Source: Thermoplasmata archaeon
Lineage (GTDB): Archaea; Thermoplasmatota; Penumbrarchaeia; Penumbrarchaeales; EX4484-36
DNA length: 15,444 nucleotides
Direction: 5' to 3'
NCBI GenBank assembly: GCA_021160765.1
Contig: JAGHBW010000029.1
Location: 1 to 15,444, forward strand
The translations under genes were made by a program, and so were the position numbers. Below are positions 12,757 through 15,444 of the stretch, one piece after another. A model generated the notes under the pieces. That model was not told the origin of the DNA. It saw only the letters and a list, made by a program, of their open reading frames with translations, and did not search any database. Position 1 is the stretch's first letter, and every line of letters starts with the position of its first letter.

Positions 12757-15444
12757 TCATCTCCTCCCCTCAACCACCTCAAACTCCTCCCTTTTTCTTA
12801 GAATAATCCCCATAGCTTTCAGCCGGTAAATTACACCCAAAAGTAGGGGTGGGATAAGAAGGTAGAGAAGGATCACTGATGCAGGAGGAGAGTTGGATTC
12901 TCCACAACCCTCCCTGTAGGCCCTGTATTCCTCCAAATTACTAATCCCGTCATGATCCATATCCATACTAGCATCTTCCGGGTTGTAGGGGTCAAGCCCC
13001 ATCATCTCCTCCCACCAGTTGGGGATTCCGTCCCCGTCTATGTCATCATCGGCAAGGTCAGGGGTGCCGTCGGAATCAGTGTCAGGAGGGAGAACCATTG
13101 GCGAGAGAGGATCCCCACCAAACTGGATCTCTTCTTCATCGCTGACCCCATCCCCATCATCATCCGTATCCTGGGCGTCTCCAATACCATCTCCATCGGT
13201 GTCTCTCCATTCAAGGGGGTCATCTGGAAAGAGGTCCTGAAGATCAGGCACACCATCCCCATCGCTATCTCTACTGGGGGAGGGAAGGGCAAAAAGGTGT
13301 ATGGATGGGGGTGGAGTTCTGTGAATGTGTATTGTCAGCATACTGTGCCCCTCATCCACCTCAGTTTGATGAAAGACCTCATTACCATCTGCAAATGAGA
13401 GGGCGACAATAGATGTTGACAGATAATCTATGTCAGTAATGTCCTTCAGCGGAATCCATATAGTCATATTCTTTATCTCCGTCCCCGGGGTGGCGGAAAT
13501 AAAAATGGTTGTGTTGAGATAGACATACGCTCCGACTCGCTTCTTTTCCGGCGCACCTCCCCGAACATCCATTGACACTGAGCCCTGCCCATTGTAAACA
13601 TACGTGGCGGTAACACTCCCCAACGAAATTCTTCCGGGGAGAAGATCTGTCTCAGCCACAATATCCATAGGGGCGCTTTCCTTCTGATATCCCCATGGAT
13701 CAGTAGCCCTGAAATAGAATGTGTGTCTCCCGGGGGAGACCCCAACAGTCACAGAAAATCTAACGCCAGAGACGTAGTCCAGGAATAGATTTGGGAGTTT
13801 CATGGGATGTTCCACACCATCCAGAACAAGTGAAAGAAGTCGTGGAGCCTCACCGTCGGGATCAACGTATGTAACAGAGAAGGTATAAAGTGGCCCCTCT
13901 CCACTGAAAGAGGGAGAAAGAAGAAGTGGGGGGTCATTCTCGGGCAATATAGTAATGTTTATCCAAACCCACTCTTTTGCTTCTCCCCATCCAGAAACTT
14001 CCACAAGTACAGACGCCTCCCCCCAGGAGTTTTCACCGGACGATACTCTTAAAATTGAGTTGTTTAAAAACGTCCTAATGGGTGCACCTATCGCAGCGAT
14101 CACCCTGAAATCAACTGCGTCCTCTGTGAAGAATCCCTTCAAATCCAGCTCACATTCTCCATCCTCTTTTAGAAGGAGGTGTGGTAAGGGCTGGAGAAGG
14201 CTGGGTGTGGTATAACTGTAGAGGGGAAGAACAATAATGGAGGCAGAGGAAGTGGTGCCATTTTCATCCGTCACATTGATGTAAAGGGTTGTAGGGGGAA
14301 TTGGTCTATCCAACATGAGAAGGACACTCTCACCACTTCTATTATAGTGAGCCCAGGGTTGAGAGAGATTTACCACCAAATTCGTTCGTTCCGTCTCCTC
14401 ATCATAGAGATATATGGGCACCTCAGTTATTCTCCCCGGGGTTGCTTGTACACACCTTCTCCCGAATGAAACCACCGGCGGGTCGTTTTTATTCAAAACG
14501 TTCAGGATCATCTTATAACTGCTGGTTGAGATGGGGTCTCTGATGTGGAGGTCCACCTCTTCAGGGGCCCTTTTCGGGTCAGGTATATACCCCAGAAGTG
14601 TGGAGTTTTCCGGGTCCCAGGAGAGAAGGGGCGTTGAGGTGGTCACCTCAAAATCCACGCTTACATTGTTTATCCTCGCAAACCTGAGGGGGATGCGCCA
14701 GAAGGTGTCCTCCTCTACAGTATAATTTGAAGAGAAATTAAGGGGTGTGGGGGGAAGATGATGCGTAATGTTTTCAATTAAGTTTCCGTCCAAGTAGGGA
14801 GAGTAATGGGTGGTGTACCATTTATAGCCGTTGGAGAGTATCTCAAGGGTGTAATTTACCACGTCTATCTGCGGTAGAACAAGGGATACCACCTCTGTAA
14901 ACGGGGTGGACCCGTTTTCATCCAGAGGAAAATTGTAATTTATCCTGTCGTTTACATCCGCAAGATGGAGCTCCCCCTCAGATAGGGGGCCATATAGAGG
15001 GTCATACGCTACAACCTTGAAATAGTTTTTAACAACCATTGTTGAATCCAGATCCACAATGCAGGCATCCTTCTGTATAGTGCTGTTAACCCAGAGAAGG
15101 TAGGACTCGCCATCCATATTTACCAGAATGGAAGAAGAGCTTACCGTTGTATTTCTGACCTCCGCTCTTCCATCAATGATAGAGAAAGCGGTGGAGGCGT
15201 TCCGTATGGACACATGAGTGAAATACCCCACACCGCCCTCTATCTGAATGCCTGACCAGGGAATCCCTATAGACTCAAACAGAATGGGAGAGGATGGTGT
15301 TCCATTGGCGAAGATCCTTCCGCTAACTGATATGTGCGTCAACGCGTCTCTTGCAATGACCCTTGTGCCGGGCATAATAATAAGCGTTTGGTTGCTTTTT
15401 ATATATGATGTTGTGAAGAGGTTGACAACCCCGCTCCAGACGAT
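12757..15444 (-). CDS. Beta-helix/cadherin-like/TSP3 surface protein, N terminus cut by window edge
   Basis: The frame is open from base 15444 to TGA 12759-12757, giving 895 residues with no start in the window. ATG 15375 is internal: the residues before it (SYIKSNQTLII) continue the same beta-helix 'QTL-I-PGT' motif. From the edge, the order is end of a beta-helix (about 1-105), a carboxypeptidase-regulatory-like module (KVVAYDPLYGPLSEGELHL), and cadherin/Ig-like modules with KNDPPVVS and ENDPPLLL linkers. An Ig-like domain ending in a beta-sandwich follows, then TSP3/calcium repeats at about 724-840 (DSDGDGVPD, DTDGDGIGD, DDDIDGDGIPNW), and a transmembrane helix at about 851-873 with a basic-acidic inner tail. 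It shares this plan, including DDDIDGDG[VI]PNW, with the protein at 1-5703. It is probably a membrane-anchored surface protein; no enzyme motif is seen. Confidence 0.9.
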   Translation of the reverse strand: MVWSGVVNLFTTSYIKSNQTLIIMPGTRVIARDALTHISVSGRIFANGTPSSPILFESIGIPWSGIQIEGGVGYFTHVSIRNASTAFSIIDGRAEVRNTTVSSSSILVNMDGESYLLWVNSTIQKDACIVDLDSTMVVKNYFKVVAYDPLYGPLSEGELHLADVNDRINYNFPLDENGSTPFTEVVSLVLPQIDVVNYTLEILSNGYKWYTTHYSPYLDGNLIENITHHLPPTPLNFSSNYTVEEDTFWRIPLRFARINNVSVDFEVTTSTPLLSWDPENSTLLGYIPDPKRAPEEVDLHIRDPISTSSYKMILNVLNKNDPPVVSFGRRCVQATPGRITEVPIYLYDEETERTNLVVNLSQPWAHYNRSGESVLLMLDRPIPPTTLYINVTDENGTTSSASIIVLPLYSYTTPSLLQPLPHLLLKEDGECELDLKGFFTEDAVDFRVIAAIGAPIRTFLNNSILRVSSGENSWGEASVLVEVSGWGEAKEWVWINITILPENDPPLLLSPSFSGEGPLYTFSVTYVDPDGEAPRLLSLVLDGVEHPMKLPNLFLDYVSGVRFSVTVGVSPGRHTFYFRATDPWGYQKESAPMDIVAETDLLPGRISLGSVTATYVYNGQGSVSMDVRGGAPEKKRVGAYVYLNTTIFISATPGTEIKNMTIWIPLKDITDIDYLSTSIVALSFADGNEVFHQTEVDEGHSMLTIHIHRTPPPSIHLFALPSPSRDSDGDGVPDLQDLFPDDPLEWRDTDGDGIGDAQDTDDDGDGVSDEEEIQFGGDPLSPMVLPPDTDSDGTPDLADDDIDGDGIPNWWEEMMGLDPYNPEDASMDMDHDGISNLEEYRAYREGCGESNSPPASVILLYLLIPPLLLGVIYRLKAMGIILRKREEFEVVEGRR

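Noticed and set aside
1..15444. Search for mobile elements, integrase genes, attachment-site duplications of the tRNAs and defence systems
   Set aside because: No transposase, recombinase, nuclease or repeated tRNA 3' end was seen; every sizeable stretch is explained by the listed genes.

Overview
This is an archaeal window. The evidence is a 34-residue eL41 ribosomal protein gene, a tRNA-Trp gene whose intron has a bulge-helix-bulge fold and box C/D guide elements, TATA/BRE-type promoters instead of bacterial -35/-10 boxes, strong GGAGGTG or GGTGAG ribosome binding sites, and large N-glycosylation-rich surface proteins with a C-terminal membrane anchor. Within Archaea, a euryarchaeal or Thermoplasmatota-related genome is my best guess, from the tRNA-Trp intron and the beta-helix/cadherin-like/TSP3 proteins. 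I cannot place it more precisely from sequence alone.

Layout. 1-5703 (minus): a giant secreted beta-helix protein, at least 1901 residues, running off the left edge at its C terminus. 5704-5855: divergent promoter region. 5856-7433 (plus): citrate lyase alpha subunit homologue (CitF), standing alone. 7436-10324 (minus): a membrane-anchored gingipain-like (C25) protein, convergent with citF with only 2 bp between the stop codons, both stops lying in a 12-bp palindrome. 10325-10388: short divergent promoter. 10389-11303 (plus): 2-dehydropantoate 2-reductase. 11394-11811 (plus): tRNA-Arg(UCU), eL41 and intron-containing tRNA-Trp(CCA), probably one transcript. 11882-11939: terminator that reads both ways. 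11937-12626 (minus): DUF4870-like three-helix membrane protein with a very acidic N-terminal half. 12757-15444 (minus): a second beta-helix/cadherin-like/TSP3 surface protein, truncated at its N terminus by the right edge.

How it fits together. The three long minus-strand genes encode cell-surface proteins of related design: a beta-helix or peptidase-like head, Ig/cadherin-like modules with the NDPP linker, Asp-rich calcium-binding TSP3 repeats in two of them, one transmembrane helix and a short inner tail. Between them lie metabolic genes (CoA-related) and a translation cluster. The most interesting part is the tRNA-Arg/eL41/tRNA-Trp cluster. The tRNA-Trp intron has two antisense guides that obey the box D + 5 rule exactly for C34 and C39. 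One guide matches the unspliced precursor and the other matches the spliced tRNA.
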